A stretch of DNA of 64,000 nt from Spirabiliibacterium pneumoniae (GCF_014884995.1 NZ_JABMII010000001.1:62001-126000), one strand, 5' to 3'; counted from the first letter of the stretch, positions 46,094 to 57,163 are shown. A program made the numbers and translations. The notes: generated from the letters alone by a model not told the origin.

Positions 46094-46134
46094 TGTAAAT
46101 TTATTTTTACGATTAATGTAATTTATTCGTTACA
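46094..46134. promoter_or_regulatory. Two TyrR-like boxes upstream of aroF-tyrA
   Basis: Box 1 (46094-46111) is TGTAAA-N6-TTTACG, 11 of 12 fixed bases of TGTAAA-N6-TTTACA. Box 2 (46117-46134) is TGTAAT-N6-GTTACA, 10 of 12. Their centres are 23 bp apart, about two helical turns, as expected for one strong and one weak site bound co-operatively. They lie 21-61 bases before the aroF start. Confidence 0.7.
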
Positions 46135-46220
46135 ATACTACATATTGCCTATTTTCGCAAGGGCGCAATCTATTTTAACCGCACTTTTATCACAAATCAG
46201 TCGCTGGGCAAAATGGAGGC

Positions 46221-46249
46221 TTGCAAAGCCTTAGCATACACAGTAAAAT
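46221..46249 (+). promoter_or_regulatory. Promoter of rpsO
   Basis: TTGCAA (46221-46226) and TAAAAT (46244-46249) are 17 bases apart, leaving a leader of about 65 bases, long enough for S15 autoregulation as known in E. coli. Confidence 0.55.
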
Positions 46250-46322
46250 GCTCTCTCTTGTCATAGCTGAACTAGAGATCGGCTATTGATGTATTTTAAA
46301 CAACTTACTATTAGGAGTTAAC

Positions 46323-46592
46323 ATGTCTCTAAGCGCTGAAGCAAAAGCGAAAATCGTCGCAGAATTTGGTCGTGACGGTAAAGATACGGGTTCATCTGAA
46401 GTACAAATCGCACTTTTAACCGCACAAATCAACCACTTACAAGGTCATTTCTCTGTACATAAGAAAGATCACCATGGCCGTCGTGGTTTGTTGCGTATGG
46501 TTTCTCGTCGTCGTAAACTGTTGGACTACTTAAAACGTACTGACGTTCAATTGTATCTTTCTACCATTGAACGCTTAGGTTTGCGTCGCTAA
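46323..46592 (+). CDS. rpsO: 30S ribosomal protein S15
   Basis: An 89-residue basic protein with the S15 signature [40 protein letters not shown]. It binds 16S rRNA early in small-subunit assembly and controls its own mRNA in E. coli. Strong RBS (TAGGAG) and a clear terminator follow. It is divergent from aroF. pnp, its usual neighbour, is absent here. Confidence 0.98.
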   Translation: MSLSAEAKAKIVAEFGRDGKDTGSSEVQIALLTAQINHLQGHFSVHKKDHHGRRGLLRMVSRRRKLLDYLKRTDVQLYLSTIERLGLRR

Positions 46593-46607
46593 TCTCTGCT
46601 TTGATTC

Positions 46608-46634
46608 AAAACCCTGCATTAGCAGGGTTTTTTT
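46608..46634 (+). terminator. Terminator of rpsO
   Basis: AAAACCCTGC and GCAGGGTTTT enclose ATTA, followed by a run of T residues. Confidence 0.92.
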
Positions 46635-46709
46635 ATACCCAAGGTATAGCATATTGACCGCACTTTGCATATTATTTCCGCAATTAAATCACTTGCGTTA
46701 AATTGATGG

Positions 46710-46738
46710 TTGACTTCATTAGGTGAAGTTTGTATCAT
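46710..46738 (+). promoter_or_regulatory. Promoter of tRNA-Ser
   Basis: TTGACT (46710-46715) and TATCAT (46733-46738) are 17 bases apart and lie 15 bases before the tRNA. Confidence 0.65.
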
Positions 46739-46753
46739 CTGCACCACTTCAAC

Positions 46754-46844
46754 GGAGGAATGGTCGAGTGGTTGAAGGCACCGGTCTTGAAAACCGGCGA
46801 GGGTTTATAGCCCTCCGTGAGTTCGAATCTCACTTCCTCCGCCA
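46754..46844 (+). tRNA. tRNA-Ser(TGA)
   Basis: A 91-base class II tRNA with acceptor GGAGGAA/TTCCTCC, anticodon loop CTTGAAA (anticodon TGA), a long variable arm and encoded CCA. It is alone and followed by an uptake-signal terminator. Confidence 0.97.
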
Positions 46845-46850
46845 TATTCT

Positions 46851-46885
46851 AAAAAACCGCACTTTACCATCAAAGTGCGGTTTTT
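46851..46885 (+). terminator. Uptake-signal dyad terminator after tRNA-Ser
   Basis: AAAACCGCACTTT and AAAGTGCGGTTTT form a long stem around an eight-base loop, followed by T. Both arms contain a full uptake signal. Confidence 0.85.
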
Positions 46886-47040
46886 ACGTTTAGGCTTGAG
46901 CAAGTCTCGTTAAAAGTGCAGTATAAATATCACACACCGTGACAGTTGCCGTTCATCGAAATCAAACTCTGCTTGATGATGCTAGACCGCTTCATGCGTC
47001 CTCACGATGGAATAAATCATCTTAATAGTACGCGCGACAA
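46886..47040. other. Intergenic stretch without recognised content
   Basis: Between the tRNA-Ser terminator and the promoter of the next gene I see no open frame with an RBS, no tRNA-like fold and no clear inverted repeat. Confidence 0.5.
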
Positions 47041-47044
47041 TTTT

Positions 47045-47093
47045 TTGCATTTTGTTTAAATTGTGTTATAAATATTCTGTGACACAAATCACA
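47045..47093 (+). promoter_or_regulatory. Promoter and CRP-like site before the GlsB/YeaQ-family gene
   Basis: TTGCAT (47045-47050) and TATAAA (47067-47072) are 16 bases apart. TGTGA-N6-TCACA at 47078-47093 is a perfect CRP core. Its centre would be about +6 from the predicted start, a position from which CRP usually blocks transcription. Confidence 0.6.
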
Positions 47094-47119
47094 ATTTTAT
47101 TGTTTTAGAGGAGAATGCT

Positions 47120-47380
47120 ATGGGCTGGATTGCAGCTATTATTGTTGGTGCGTTAATCGGTTGGATCGCTGAAAAAGTGATGAAAAGCGACATGGGGCTG
47201 TTGATGAACATCATCATCGGGATTATCGGTTCATCATTAGGTCGCTGGCTATTTGGCACCATTCTTGGATTTGACTCTGCCTACATGGCAGGTAGTTTCT
47301 CATTTGCAGGCCTGTTCTTCGGCGTACTGGGTGCGGCTGTCTTAATTTGGATTCTGCGCTTTTTCAAAATTTTGAAATAA
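47120..47380 (+). CDS. GlsB/YeaQ/YmgE family membrane protein
   Basis: An 86-residue protein with three hydrophobic segments and glycine motifs (GALIGWIAEKVM and GIIGSSLGRWLFG), the layout of the small GlsB/YeaQ/YmgE (transglycosylase-associated) family. Members are stress-induced in E. coli, with no defined activity. RBS GAGGAG precedes the ATG. Single gene with its own promoter and uptake-signal terminator. Confidence 0.88.
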   Translation: MGWIAAIIVGALIGWIAEKVMKSDMGLLMNIIIGIIGSSLGRWLFGTILGFDSAYMAGSFSFAGLFFGVLGAAVLIWILRFFKILK

Positions 47381-47390
47381 CACTTGATGT

Positions 47391-47419
47391 AAACCGCACT
47401 TTTAATGTGCGGTTTTATT
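47391..47419 (+). terminator. Uptake-signal dyad terminator
   Basis: AAACCGCAC and GTGCGGTTT pair around a seven-base loop, followed by TATTTT. One arm is a full uptake signal. Confidence 0.75.
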
Positions 47420-47432
47420 TTGTCTTACAACG

Positions 47433-47957
47433 ATGTACTACACCGCACTTAACACCCCAATTGGCAGCATGACGTTGCTGGCAGACGATGCCACCTTACG
47501 TTTTGCCTTGTTTGAACGTGAACGCCCCGTTATTCAATCACACTGGGTGCATGCGCCAAATCACGCCATATTAACGCAAGCGATAACCGCACTTTCGCGC
47601 TATTTCGCGGGTGAAAAAGTGCGGTTTGACACGCTGCCCATCGCGCCACAGGGCTCGGCGTTTCAGCGCCAAGTGTGGCAAGCGTTATGCTCGTTGGATT
47701 ATGGCGAAAGTGTCAGCTACGGGCAACTGGCGGCGCGCATTGGGCGCAAAAGTGCGGTGCGGGCGTTGGCCAATGCCGTTGGGCAAAATCCTATCGGAAT
47801 TATCATTCCTTGCCACCGTGTGTTGGGCAAAGGGCAAACGCTCACGGGATTTGGCGGTGGCTTGCCTGCCAAGCGCTATTTACTCCAGCTGGAAAATATT
47901 GCCTTTGTTGATCGCGGCAAAGAATATGTTAATCGCAAAGCGCATCAGGGGCTTTAA
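47433..47957 (+). CDS. ogt: Methylated-DNA-protein-cysteine methyltransferase
   Basis: A 174-residue suicide DNA-repair protein that takes methyl groups from O6-methylguanine. The active-site motif IIIPCHRVLGKG is near residue 127, preceded by the SYGQLAARIG helix-turn-helix and the VGQNP Asn hinge. Length matches E. coli Ogt (171). The 3' end overlaps rlmC, transcribed toward it, by 29 bases. Three uptake signals lie within the gene. Confidence 0.93.
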   Translation: MYYTALNTPIGSMTLLADDATLRFALFERERPVIQSHWVHAPNHAILTQAITALSRYFAGEKVRFDTLPIAPQGSAFQRQVWQALCSLDYGESVSYGQLAARIGRKSAVRALANAVGQNPIGIIIPCHRVLGKGQTLTGFGGGLPAKRYLLQLENIAFVDRGKEYVNRKAHQGL

Positions 47958-49134
47958 GGCGAAGCAACACCAGCACTTCATAATGGGCAGTGTGCGGGAA
48001 CATATCAAATAACCGCACTTTTTGGCAGTGATAATGGGTTAACTGCGCCAAATCCTGCGCCATGCTGCGCGCATTGCAGCTCGAGTAAAGAATAAAGTGC
48101 GGTTGCAGTTGGTTTAAAAATGCCGCCAGTTCTTGCCCAATCCCACGCCGCGGCGGATTAACGATCACCAAATCGGGTTTCTCCGTATGGTTGACCACGC
48201 TCACCGCATCTAAGCTGGCGAACCGCACTTTGGTTTGCTTATTCACCAGCCCCATTTCGCGAGCAGATTGCGTTGCGCTTTCAATGGCGGGGGGTGAAAT
48301 TTCAATCCCTGTCAGTGAAAGTAGCGCGTGTGGGTGGGCTGCGCGCAAGGCCTGCAAACAATGCAGCCCAAAGCCACCTACACCACAAAATAGATCCCAA
48401 ATATGGGAAACAGGCAGCTCACTTACCCACGCTTGCGCTTGGTGATAAAGGGCGCTGGCCACCGTAGGGTTGGTTTGGAAAAAGCTATTCGGGCGCAAAA
48501 ATAGCGGCACATCATTGAAGATTTCACAAAGTGCGGTCTGCGGCGTGAGTATGATCTCTTGCTCACCTTCCAAAATGGCGGCGTGCTGCGGCTGAATATT
48601 GACACTCACCACCGCCAACTGGGGCAAACGTGCTAACAGCGCTGGCAGTTCACGCGTAATCAGTGCTAACTTTTTATCACTATGCAGCACCCAGCGCAGC
48701 ATATAGCGCCCACTGTGCTGGCTAAAACTGAGCAGGATATATTTCAACTCCCCTTTGCGTTTTGCTGGGTTATAAGGTACAAGACCAGCCCGTGCGATAA
48801 AATCTTTGAGTGCGACCATCAGTTGCTGCATGGCCGTTGGGTAAAGTGGGCAATAGCACAAATCAACTGCACTTTGGGGCATTTGAGGGTCTGGAATAAT
48901 GCCTAAAATTGGGCGCTCTACGCTGCCACTCACCGCCATTTTGGCACGATTGCGAAAGGCTGCAAAGGGGGAGGCATAAGGCGGCAAAAACGCTTCATTT
49001 GCCACCTGCAAAGGCGCAAGCTGGCTGAGTAAGTGTGCGGACTTACGCGTAAGTTGCGTGTGGTAGTCAACCTCTAGCCACTGGCAAGAGTGGCATAATC
49101 CTTGACGATGATAATCACATGCCAGTTTAGCCAT
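47929..49134 (-). CDS. rlmC: 23S rRNA (uracil-747-C5)-methyltransferase
   Basis: A 401-residue RumB-type SAM-dependent RNA methyltransferase. Cys 6, Cys 14 and Cys 17 in the N-terminal region together with a Cys near residue 93 (DLCYCPLY) can bind a 4Fe-4S cluster. SAM motif [14 protein letters not shown] lies near residue 246, VNPPRRGIG near 327, and the catalytic Cys in YSSCNARSM near 355. It overlaps nagZ by eight bases at its start. RlmC is preferred over RlmD by length and the N-terminal cluster. Confidence 0.93.
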   Translation of the reverse strand: MAKLACDYHRQGLCHSCQWLEVDYHTQLTRKSAHLLSQLAPLQVANEAFLPPYASPFAAFRNRAKMAVSGSVERPILGIIPDPQMPQSAVDLCYCPLYPTAMQQLMVALKDFIARAGLVPYNPAKRKGELKYILLSFSQHSGRYMLRWVLHSDKKLALITRELPALLARLPQLAVVSVNIQPQHAAILEGEQEIILTPQTALCEIFNDVPLFLRPNSFFQTNPTVASALYHQAQAWVSELPVSHIWDLFCGVGGFGLHCLQALRAAHPHALLSLTGIEISPPAIESATQSAREMGLVNKQTKVRFASLDAVSVVNHTEKPDLVIVNPPRRGIGQELAAFLNQLQPHFILYSSCNARSMAQDLAQLTHYHCQKVRLFDMFPHTAHYEVLVLLRLKAPDALCD

Positions 49135-50161
49135 GGCGCGCTAACCACTGCTGCTGCAAAGCGTCTAACGTGCGCTGACTGTTGCGCCAACGCTGCGTTT
49201 GTTGCAATTCATGCAGTGAAAATGCCTGACGCTGATAAAGCGAATGTAACCGCACTTTTGCCGCCTGCGTTGGCGAATGTTGCAGCTGGTCAAACACCAT
49301 CTCCACGCCTTTGCGTTCATTACACAGCAAGAGTAAATCACACCCAGCTTGCAATGCGCGCTGCGCACGCTCAACAAAATTGCCCATAAAGCCCGCGCCT
49401 TTCATGCCCAAATCATCGGAAAAAATTGCGCCGTCAAAGCCCAATTGTTGGCGCAGCACGTCTTTGAGCCAATAAGGTGAGCCGCTGGCTGGCTGATTGT
49501 CACATTGGGTGTAAATCACATGTGCGGGCATAATTGCGTCGAGTTTACGCCGCGCAATCAGTGTGGCGAACGGCTTAATATCCTGTGCGAAAATAACGTC
49601 TTTCGGGCGATCATCATAAGGCGTTTCTAAATGGGAATCGGCTAACACATAACCATGCCCTGGAAAATGCTTGCCTGTAGCGGCCATGCCTACCTCGTGC
49701 ATGCCGTCAATAAAGGCTTCCGCCAGCTCGGTGGTCAGCTGAACATCACAGCCAAAACTGCGATCGCCAATCGCCTGACATTCATGCCCGAGATCCAACA
49801 CTGGCGCAAAACTAAGATCAATGCCCAGTGCGGTCATTTCAGCGGCCATCAGCCAGCCCGCTTCTTTGGCATACAACGCGGCAGTGGCTCTGTCTTGTGC
49901 CAGCGTGGCAAAGGCTTGCATGGCGGGCAACTGCGTCAACCCTTGGCGAAAACGCTGCACGCGCCCCCCTTCTTGATCGACGGTGATCAACAATGGTTTT
50001 TTCACTTTTTTGCGCACATCGCGAATCAAGGCTTGCAGCTGTGCCACATCGTAAAAATTACGCGTAAACAAAATCACACCCGCACACAATGGGTGGGCGA
50101 GCAGTTCAATTTCATCTTGCGTAAGCTCATAACTTGCCAAATCAATAATTACACTCGACAT
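49127..50161 (-). CDS. nagZ: Beta-N-acetylhexosaminidase
   Basis: A 344-residue family GH3 enzyme that removes GlcNAc from recycled muropeptides in the cytoplasm. The [10 protein letters not shown]-terminal core, the [10 protein letters not shown] substrate loop near 63, and the catalytic loop [14 protein letters not shown] (His-Asp dyad) near 163 are present. Length matches E. coli NagZ (341). The first 20 bases overlap the end of thiK, forming a single transcript. Confidence 0.95.
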   Translation of the reverse strand: MSSVIIDLASYELTQDEIELLAHPLCAGVILFTRNFYDVAQLQALIRDVRKKVKKPLLITVDQEGGRVQRFRQGLTQLPAMQAFATLAQDRATAALYAKEAGWLMAAEMTALGIDLSFAPVLDLGHECQAIGDRSFGCDVQLTTELAEAFIDGMHEVGMAATGKHFPGHGYVLADSHLETPYDDRPKDVIFAQDIKPFATLIARRKLDAIMPAHVIYTQCDNQPASGSPYWLKDVLRQQLGFDGAIFSDDLGMKGAGFMGNFVERAQRALQAGCDLLLLCNERKGVEMVFDQLQHSPTQAAKVRLHSLYQRQAFSLHELQQTQRWRNSQRTLDALQQQWLARHG

Positions 50162-50954
50162 GCTTTCGCTCCTCTTTTACCGCTTTTACCGCTCGCCACA
50201 AGTCATTCAGCAGACGTACCCACGGGATGTAGCTGGTGGTTAATTTCTTTAATTGCGTTGTTTTTTTAATCACCGTATTATCCGCCAAGTAATGCTGCCA
50301 CAGCAATTGCTGCTGGCTTTGGTCAAGTTCATTGTTAACAATCACACTGGCGAGATCAAAAGCGGGATTAGACCAGCTGGCATATTCCCAATCCAGCCAT
50401 ATCAGGCGATTGTCAGGCGTGAGAACGATGTTGTGGTGGTGTAAATCATGGTGCCCAAGTGTTGTCAGCGCACTTTCTTTATAAGCAGGCAGTGCATCAA
50501 GCGCCAATAACCATTGACTTTGCGCCTCAGGTGGAATGCGCTGCAACAAAAAGAAAATATGCTGCATCAAGTCTAAGTGCGGTATGGCGTGCAGGTGCGC
50601 CTGTTCTTGTTGTGAAAATTGGTGCAACGTTTTAAGCTGCGCCGCCAATTGGGTTAACAAGGCATCATGCCATTGCGTCACGCCCTGCCCATCCACCCAG
50701 CGATAAACCACCCCGAGCGCATTATGCGCATAAAGTGTGGGTACAAATGCCAACGACGCAAGGCTTTCCATCAACACTGGCTCAAAACGCCGCTGAGCAC
50801 CCAGCTCATCACGCGCTTCGGAAAAATAGCGCACAACATATTGCCCACCGTCTGCCAAGCTCACCTTAAAGGTATCTGGTACCAGCGCTAAAGCCTCACG
50901 GACCGCACTTTGCCACTGAAAATCCGTTTCAATGCGCGCGCGCAAATCACTCAC
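50142..50954 (-). CDS. thiK: Phosphotransferase of the thiamine/choline kinase type
   Basis: A 270-residue aminoglycoside phosphotransferase-fold kinase. The Brenner motif HHDLHHHNI is near residue 183 and the metal motif [20 protein letters not shown] near 200. Its place between a ycfL-like gene and nagZ matches ThiK (YcfN) of E. coli, which phosphorylates thiamine; choline kinase activity cannot be excluded. GTG 50954 is chosen because it overlaps the upstream stop region; a longer open frame extends inside that gene without an RBS. Confidence 0.8.
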   Translation of the reverse strand: MSDLRARIETDFQWQSAVREALALVPDTFKVSLADGGQYVVRYFSEARDELGAQRRFEPVLMESLASLAFVPTLYAHNALGVVYRWVDGQGVTQWHDALLTQLAAQLKTLHQFSQQEQAHLHAIPHLDLMQHIFFLLQRIPPEAQSQWLLALDALPAYKESALTTLGHHDLHHHNIVLTPDNRLIWLDWEYASWSNPAFDLASVIVNNELDQSQQQLLWQHYLADNTVIKKTTQLKKLTTSYIPWVRLLNDLWRAVKAVKEERKHVECNY

Positions 50955-51312
50955 GGCCTTTACCCATAATATAAATGCGGTAATTCTGACTGTCTGGCGT
51001 TGGCCTATGCAAGGCAATGCGTACCGCACTTTGCCCTTGCAAACTTACGCACAACCACGGCGGCGTTTGCGCCCAATCGGCCAATTGCGTCACGCCGTTG
51101 GCGTCATACCACGTAATTTGGTATTGCAGTGTAAGCAACTGATCGGTTACGTTTTTTAGTTCAACCTGTGTGTTGCCGGCGAATACACGCGTTTGCGCCG
51201 CCACCTGTGCATCAACATTGACAATTGGATGATCGCTGGCGAGATAACGCTGTGGCGCGCTAGAACAGGCACAGAGGAAAAGACAAAGTGCGGTTAAAAT
51301 AGCGTTTTTCAT
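50947..51312 (-). CDS. ycfL: YcfL-family lipoprotein
   Basis: A 121-residue lipoprotein with signal peptide and lipobox LFLCACSS; modification of the second Cys (in LCAC) is likely, giving mature CSSAPQRYL. It resembles YcfL of E. coli, which sits between hinT and lpoB. Function unknown. ATG 51312 follows the hinT stop by one base. The lpoB gene expected between it and thiK is missing. Confidence 0.8.
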   Translation of the reverse strand: MKNAILTALCLFLCACSSAPQRYLASDHPIVNVDAQVAAQTRVFAGNTQVELKNVTDQLLTLQYQITWYDANGVTQLADWAQTPPWLCVSLQGQSAVRIALHRPTPDSQNYRIYIMGKGRE

Positions 51313-51313
51313 C

Positions 51314-51664
51314 TTATTTTGCCAGCATTGGCCCCAACGGTTGCCCACCCACAAGGTGCATGTGAATATGAAACACCTCTTGCCCGCCGTGACGGTTACA
51401 ATTCACAATCAAGCGGTAGCCATCGTCACTGATGCCCTGCTCTTTAGCAATTTTAGCCGCCACCACAAACAAATGCCCCAGTGCTTGCTCATCTTGCTCT
51501 GTCACATCGTTGACGGTTGGAATCAGCTTATTTGGAATAATCAAAATATGGGTTGGCGCCTGTGGCGAAATGTCATGAAATGCCGTGACCAAGTCATCTT
51601 GATAAACAATCTTGGCAGGGATCTCTTTGCGGATAATTTTACTAAAAATGGTTTCTTCAGCCAT
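51314..51664 (-). CDS. hinT: Purine nucleoside phosphoramidase HinT
   Basis: A 116-residue HIT-domain enzyme. The histidine triad HIHMHLVGG is near residue 100 and the N-terminal [21 protein letters not shown] opening is typical. It hydrolyses AMP-lysine and other phosphoramidates. It heads the hinT-ycfL-thiK-nagZ operon. Confidence 0.96.
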   Translation of the reverse strand: MAEETIFSKIIRKEIPAKIVYQDDLVTAFHDISPQAPTHILIIPNKLIPTVNDVTEQDEQALGHLFVVAAKIAKEQGISDDGYRLIVNCNRHGGQEVFHIHMHLVGGQPLGPMLAK

Positions 51665-51819
51665 AGCTCACCTCATCGTATGTTAATGGCTTTAGAATAA
51701 TCAAGTTTGCCGCCTTTAGCAAGGGCAAACTACGGCCACAAAAGTGCGGTTTTACCGTAAAAACACTCTATAAAATTTAACAAAAGTTTAAATTTATAAC
51801 ATTGTTTTAACAGTTATTT

Positions 51820-51833
51820 TTGATCTAAATCAC
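51820..51833 (+). promoter_or_regulatory. FNR-like site upstream of focA
   Basis: TTGAT-CTAA-ATCAC matches the TTGAT-N4-ATCAA FNR consensus at nine of ten fixed bases, 125 bases before focA. The site lies about 80 bases upstream of the start predicted from the promoter at 51871-51899. Confidence 0.6.
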
Positions 51834-51870
51834 ATTTTTTTATAACAGCTCGTTTTCACGCAAAAAAGAT

Positions 51871-51899
51871 TTGTCGGACGCGGCGTTGCCCCGTATAAT
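51871..51899 (+). promoter_or_regulatory. Promoter of focA-pflB
   Basis: TTGTCG (51871-51876) and a perfect TATAAT (51894-51899) are 17 bases apart. Other promoters may exist, since the E. coli counterpart has several. Confidence 0.6.
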
Positions 51900-51957
51900 G
51901 CTAAAAAAAATTAATAAATATTAAAATTTTTTTGAAATTGAGGGTCAAATCGAGCTT

Positions 51958-52812
51958 ATGAGCGCAAACGAACAACCAAATAGCGTGATGTTAACGCCCA
52001 CTCAAATGACTGCGGTTGCAGTGTCTGCTGGTGCTTATAAAGCGCGCAAAAATCAACTTCTCTCCTTTGTTTCTGCCATTGTTTCTGGCGCCTTTATTGC
52101 CATTGCATTTGTTTTTTATGCCACCACCCAAACAGGCACTGCTGATGTTGCTTGGGGCTTGGCCAAATTTGTCGGCGGCATTGTGTTCTCCCTTGGGATC
52201 ATCATGGTGATTGTCTGCGGCACCGAGCTTTTCACCTCCAGCACCATGACTGTGCTGGCTAAAGTGGAAGGCAAAATCAGCTTTGTACAAATGTTTCGTA
52301 ACTGGGCGGTGGTGTATGCTGGCAACTTGGTGGGCAGCTTGTTTATCGTGGCGCTCGTGTGGTTTGGTGGACAAACTATGGCAGACCACGGTCAATGGGG
52401 CTTAACCATTTTAAACACCGCACAACACAAAATTCATCACACTTGGCTTGAGGCCTTTTGCTTAGGCATTTTCTGTAATATTATGGTGTGTATCGCCATT
52501 TGGATGGCTTACTCTGGCAAAACATTGACTGATAAAATGTTAATCGCCATTTTACCGATTTCAATGTTTGTTGCATCAGGCTTTGAGCACTGTGTGGCAA
52601 ATATGTTTATGATCCCAATGGGGATCGTTACCGCGCACAACAGTAGCGCAGAGTTTTGGCAAGCGATCGGGTTGAATGCTGCGCAGTATGCAGATTTAAA
52701 CATCGGTCATTTCGTTCTCAACAATTTAATTCCTGTAACATTAGGCAATATTGTGGGTGGTTCGTTTTGTATTGCCTTGGTACAATGGTTTTTAAATCGG
52801 GAACATCACTGA
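51958..52812 (+). CDS. focA: Formate channel FocA
   Basis: A 284-residue FNT-family pentameric channel with six membrane segments. SGAFIAIAFVFYATTQTG near residue 43, GTELFTSSTMTVLAKVEGK near 88 and SGFEHCVANMFMIPMG near 206, containing the central His, are as in FocA. It exports formate made by PflB and may import it at low pH. It is followed by pflB after 63 bases holding a hairpin. Confidence 0.95.
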   Translation: MSANEQPNSVMLTPTQMTAVAVSAGAYKARKNQLLSFVSAIVSGAFIAIAFVFYATTQTGTADVAWGLAKFVGGIVFSLGIIMVIVCGTELFTSSTMTVLAKVEGKISFVQMFRNWAVVYAGNLVGSLFIVALVWFGGQTMADHGQWGLTILNTAQHKIHHTWLEAFCLGIFCNIMVCIAIWMAYSGKTLTDKMLIAILPISMFVASGFEHCVANMFMIPMGIVTAHNSSAEFWQAIGLNAAQYADLNIGHFVLNNLIPVTLGNIVGGSFCIALVQWFLNREHH

Positions 52813-52818
52813 GTTTTT

Positions 52819-52837
52819 CGGCACGCCTAGCGTGTCG
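52819..52837 (+). terminator. Hairpin between focA and pflB
   Basis: CGGCACGC and GCGTGTCG pair (one G-T wobble) around a three-base loop, followed within a few bases by ATTTTTC. It could act as a partial attenuator or protect the pflB 5' end. Confidence 0.4.
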
Positions 52838-52875
52838 GGTAATTTTTCAATTTCTTCTTTAAATAAGGAATGTTT

Positions 52876-55188
<2,313 letters not shown>

Positions 55189-55211
55189 TAAAGTGCGGTA
55201 ACGCCAAAAAC

Positions 55212-55237
55212 AAAACGCCCCTTATGGGGCGTTTTTT
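55212..55237 (+). terminator. Terminator of pflB
   Basis: AAAACGCCCC and GGGGCGTTTT enclose TTAT and are followed by TTTATA. Confidence 0.9.
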
Positions 55238-55252
55238 ATAAAAGGAAATTAT

Positions 55253-56104
55253 ATGTTATTTGAATTCATAATTTCGTTAATTTTTATAATATGTATAATA
55301 GCAGCATTAATATTTGACTATAAAAAAATAGAAAAAGCGATAATCATGATTATCATATTATTATTGAATATAGGATTATCACTTTATGTTAAAAATAACA
55401 TAGATAAAACCAATTTTTTTGACATCACAAACCCTCCTGTACTGTTCTTATTAACTTACATTATAAATCTAGCATATTTCATATGGCTATTAAGATCATC
55501 TCACAAAGTAATATTTTACTATAAAAAATTTAAATGGCTAATATCATATACAATACCTTTATCTGGACTAATAATTTATTTGATTTATCCAATCATCACC
55601 TCCAATATAAGTCTAAATGAAACAATAGAGCTCTATACTTTTTCCTCATCATTATATTTTAATGATTTTAAATCTTTAGTTATGCCAATTATAATCTCCC
55701 CATATATTTTAGGCTTTATTTTAATCATAACGAATGCCGCTTACTTAATTTCTGTAATAATAGACTATAAAAATTATAGAAAAAAATTATTTGATATAAC
55801 TGTAAATATAATTATCCTTATAATAAGCTATTCATATATAGTTCAATATTCGAAGTGGATACATAAAGTAGGAAATGAAGAAGAAACTACTAAATTATTA
55901 GTCTCTATTGAATATATTCCTATTTCTGATAATTGTAGTTACCTAAAAACACTTAAATTGGATAAATATACAAAAATAAAATTCATTGAATTTAATAATG
56001 TATCGATTGCAGAACCAATATGGAAAGAGAATATGCCACATGATAATCAAGAAAATATTCTTAAATATCAATTTAGTAAAAAGCTAGTACCATGCTATAA
56101 GTAA
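55253..56104 (+). CDS. AT-rich multi-pass membrane protein of unknown function
   Basis: A 283-residue protein with about seven hydrophobic segments rich in Ile, Leu and Tyr (residues 1-200) and a soluble C-terminal part of about 70 residues with two Cys (SDNCSYL and VPCYK). I do not recognise it. Codon use (ATA, AAT, TTA) and AT content are far from the neighbours, and the gene carries no uptake signal, suggesting recent acquisition. It begins 16 bases after the pflB terminator; AAAGGAAATT precedes the ATG. Confidence 0.7.
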   Translation: MLFEFIISLIFIICIIAALIFDYKKIEKAIIMIIILLLNIGLSLYVKNNIDKTNFFDITNPPVLFLLTYIINLAYFIWLLRSSHKVIFYYKKFKWLISYTIPLSGLIIYLIYPIITSNISLNETIELYTFSSSLYFNDFKSLVMPIIISPYILGFILIITNAAYLISVIIDYKNYRKKLFDITVNIIILIISYSYIVQYSKWIHKVGNEEETTKLLVSIEYIPISDNCSYLKTLKLDKYTKIKFIEFNNVSIAEPIWKENMPHDNQENILKYQFSKKLVPCYK

Positions 56105-56119
56105 CATTAATATGGTACT

Positions 56120-56509
56120 TTACTTTTCCGTATAAAGTATAAATTGATATTGCTCCGTATTGAGATTATAACGTAGGTGATAGACTGCTTTTTTTGCTAC
56201 ATTAACATTCATCTGATGAGGCTCACTCACCTCATCGCTTTGTGCTTGTACCACTAATCTAACCTGCCCTACTGGTAAATAAATGGCTTGCTCGCCTTGA
56301 AAAGAAAAGGGGCTGACATTAATGCCGTTGTACGACAACACATCCACTCTATCGGCAAAACCTGACTGATGAGATGAAAGCACCACCACACTCTGCTCAT
56401 GCTGGTCAAGACGCGCTTTTTCTCGTCGGTTACGTAGCACATTACCGATAAACCAAAAGCCAAGCAGTACAAGTACCGCCAGCGCAATAACCCAAATAAT
56501 ATTATCCAT
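56120..56509 (-). CDS. Small membrane-anchored protein, unknown function
   Basis: A 129-residue protein with one N-terminal membrane helix (IIWVIALAVLVLLGFWFIGNVL), then a charged stretch RNRREKAR and a soluble domain. The start ATG 56509 has AAGGAGG upstream; a GTG further upstream is unlikely. The soluble part contains YLPVGQVRLVVQA and a repeated strand pattern, but I do not recognise a known family. It meets the AT-rich unknown gene tail to tail. Confidence 0.65.
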   Translation of the reverse strand: MDNIIWVIALAVLVLLGFWFIGNVLRNRREKARLDQHEQSVVVLSSHQSGFADRVDVLSYNGINVSPFSFQGEQAIYLPVGQVRLVVQAQSDEVSEPHQMNVNVAKKAVYHLRYNLNTEQYQFILYTEK

Positions 56510-56581
56510 AACGCCTCCTTGTGAGAATGAAGTTACACTCACTATAGCATTTCCTTGAAATCAAACTCAAATAGCGGGCAA

Positions 56582-56606
56582 CAAAAAGCCCGATGAAATC
56601 GGGCTT
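56582..56606 (-). terminator. Terminator of bamE
   Basis: On the minus strand AAGCCCGAT and ATCGGGCTT pair around three bases and are followed by TTTTTGT. Confidence 0.85.
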
Positions 56607-56611
56607 AACGG

Positions 56612-57031
56612 TTAGTTCGATGAGAATATATTTTTAAACGACTGCCACCAGCTGTGTTCGTCGTCGAGTTCAATTGGTTTGACGTCGCCTTTTTGTACTT
56701 CTGGCAACGGTTTGTCTAAGGTGAAGTCACTGACGTTGCCTTGTTGTGAGAAGGTGACCGTTAATGTACGCTGCACAGGCTCTTGATGGCCCTTTTGTTG
56801 TAAGAAGACGTAATACCACACATAACGGTTGTATGGATCAATCAATAGTGGGGTACCGAGCAGATATTGCACCTGTTGCGGCGTCATGCCAACTTGGAGC
56901 TGGTCAACTTGATCTTGCTGTAGGTAGTTTCCTTGTGGTACATCAATCCGATAGACCAGCTTATTATACAATGAGCAAGAACTGACACTCACTGCGATGA
57001 ACGTCAAGGCGAGAAGAGATTTTATACGCAT
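56612..57031 (-). CDS. bamE: Outer-membrane assembly lipoprotein BamE (SmpA)
   Basis: A 139-residue lipoprotein with lipobox VSVSSC and mature start CSLYNKLVYRIDVPQGNYL. The QLQVGMTPQQVQYLLGTPLLIDPYNRYVWYYVF core is the SmpA/OmlA fold. BamE is part of the BAM complex that folds beta-barrel proteins into the outer membrane. It is longer than E. coli BamE (113) by a charged C-terminal tail. It has its own terminator; no obvious operon. Confidence 0.95.
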   Translation of the reverse strand: MRIKSLLALTFIAVSVSSCSLYNKLVYRIDVPQGNYLQQDQVDQLQVGMTPQQVQYLLGTPLLIDPYNRYVWYYVFLQQKGHQEPVQRTLTVTFSQQGNVSDFTLDKPLPEVQKGDVKPIELDDEHSWWQSFKNIFSSN

Positions 57032-57163
57032 AAGTTTACCTTTTCCATCTAGGTTGGCTTAACCGCAAAACGGCATGCTGTTTTCAATACGGTTTATAAT
57101 GCCAAAAAGTGAGAGCTTTTTCTACTCATATGTGCATATGAAGCTAAAAAATCCAACCGCACT

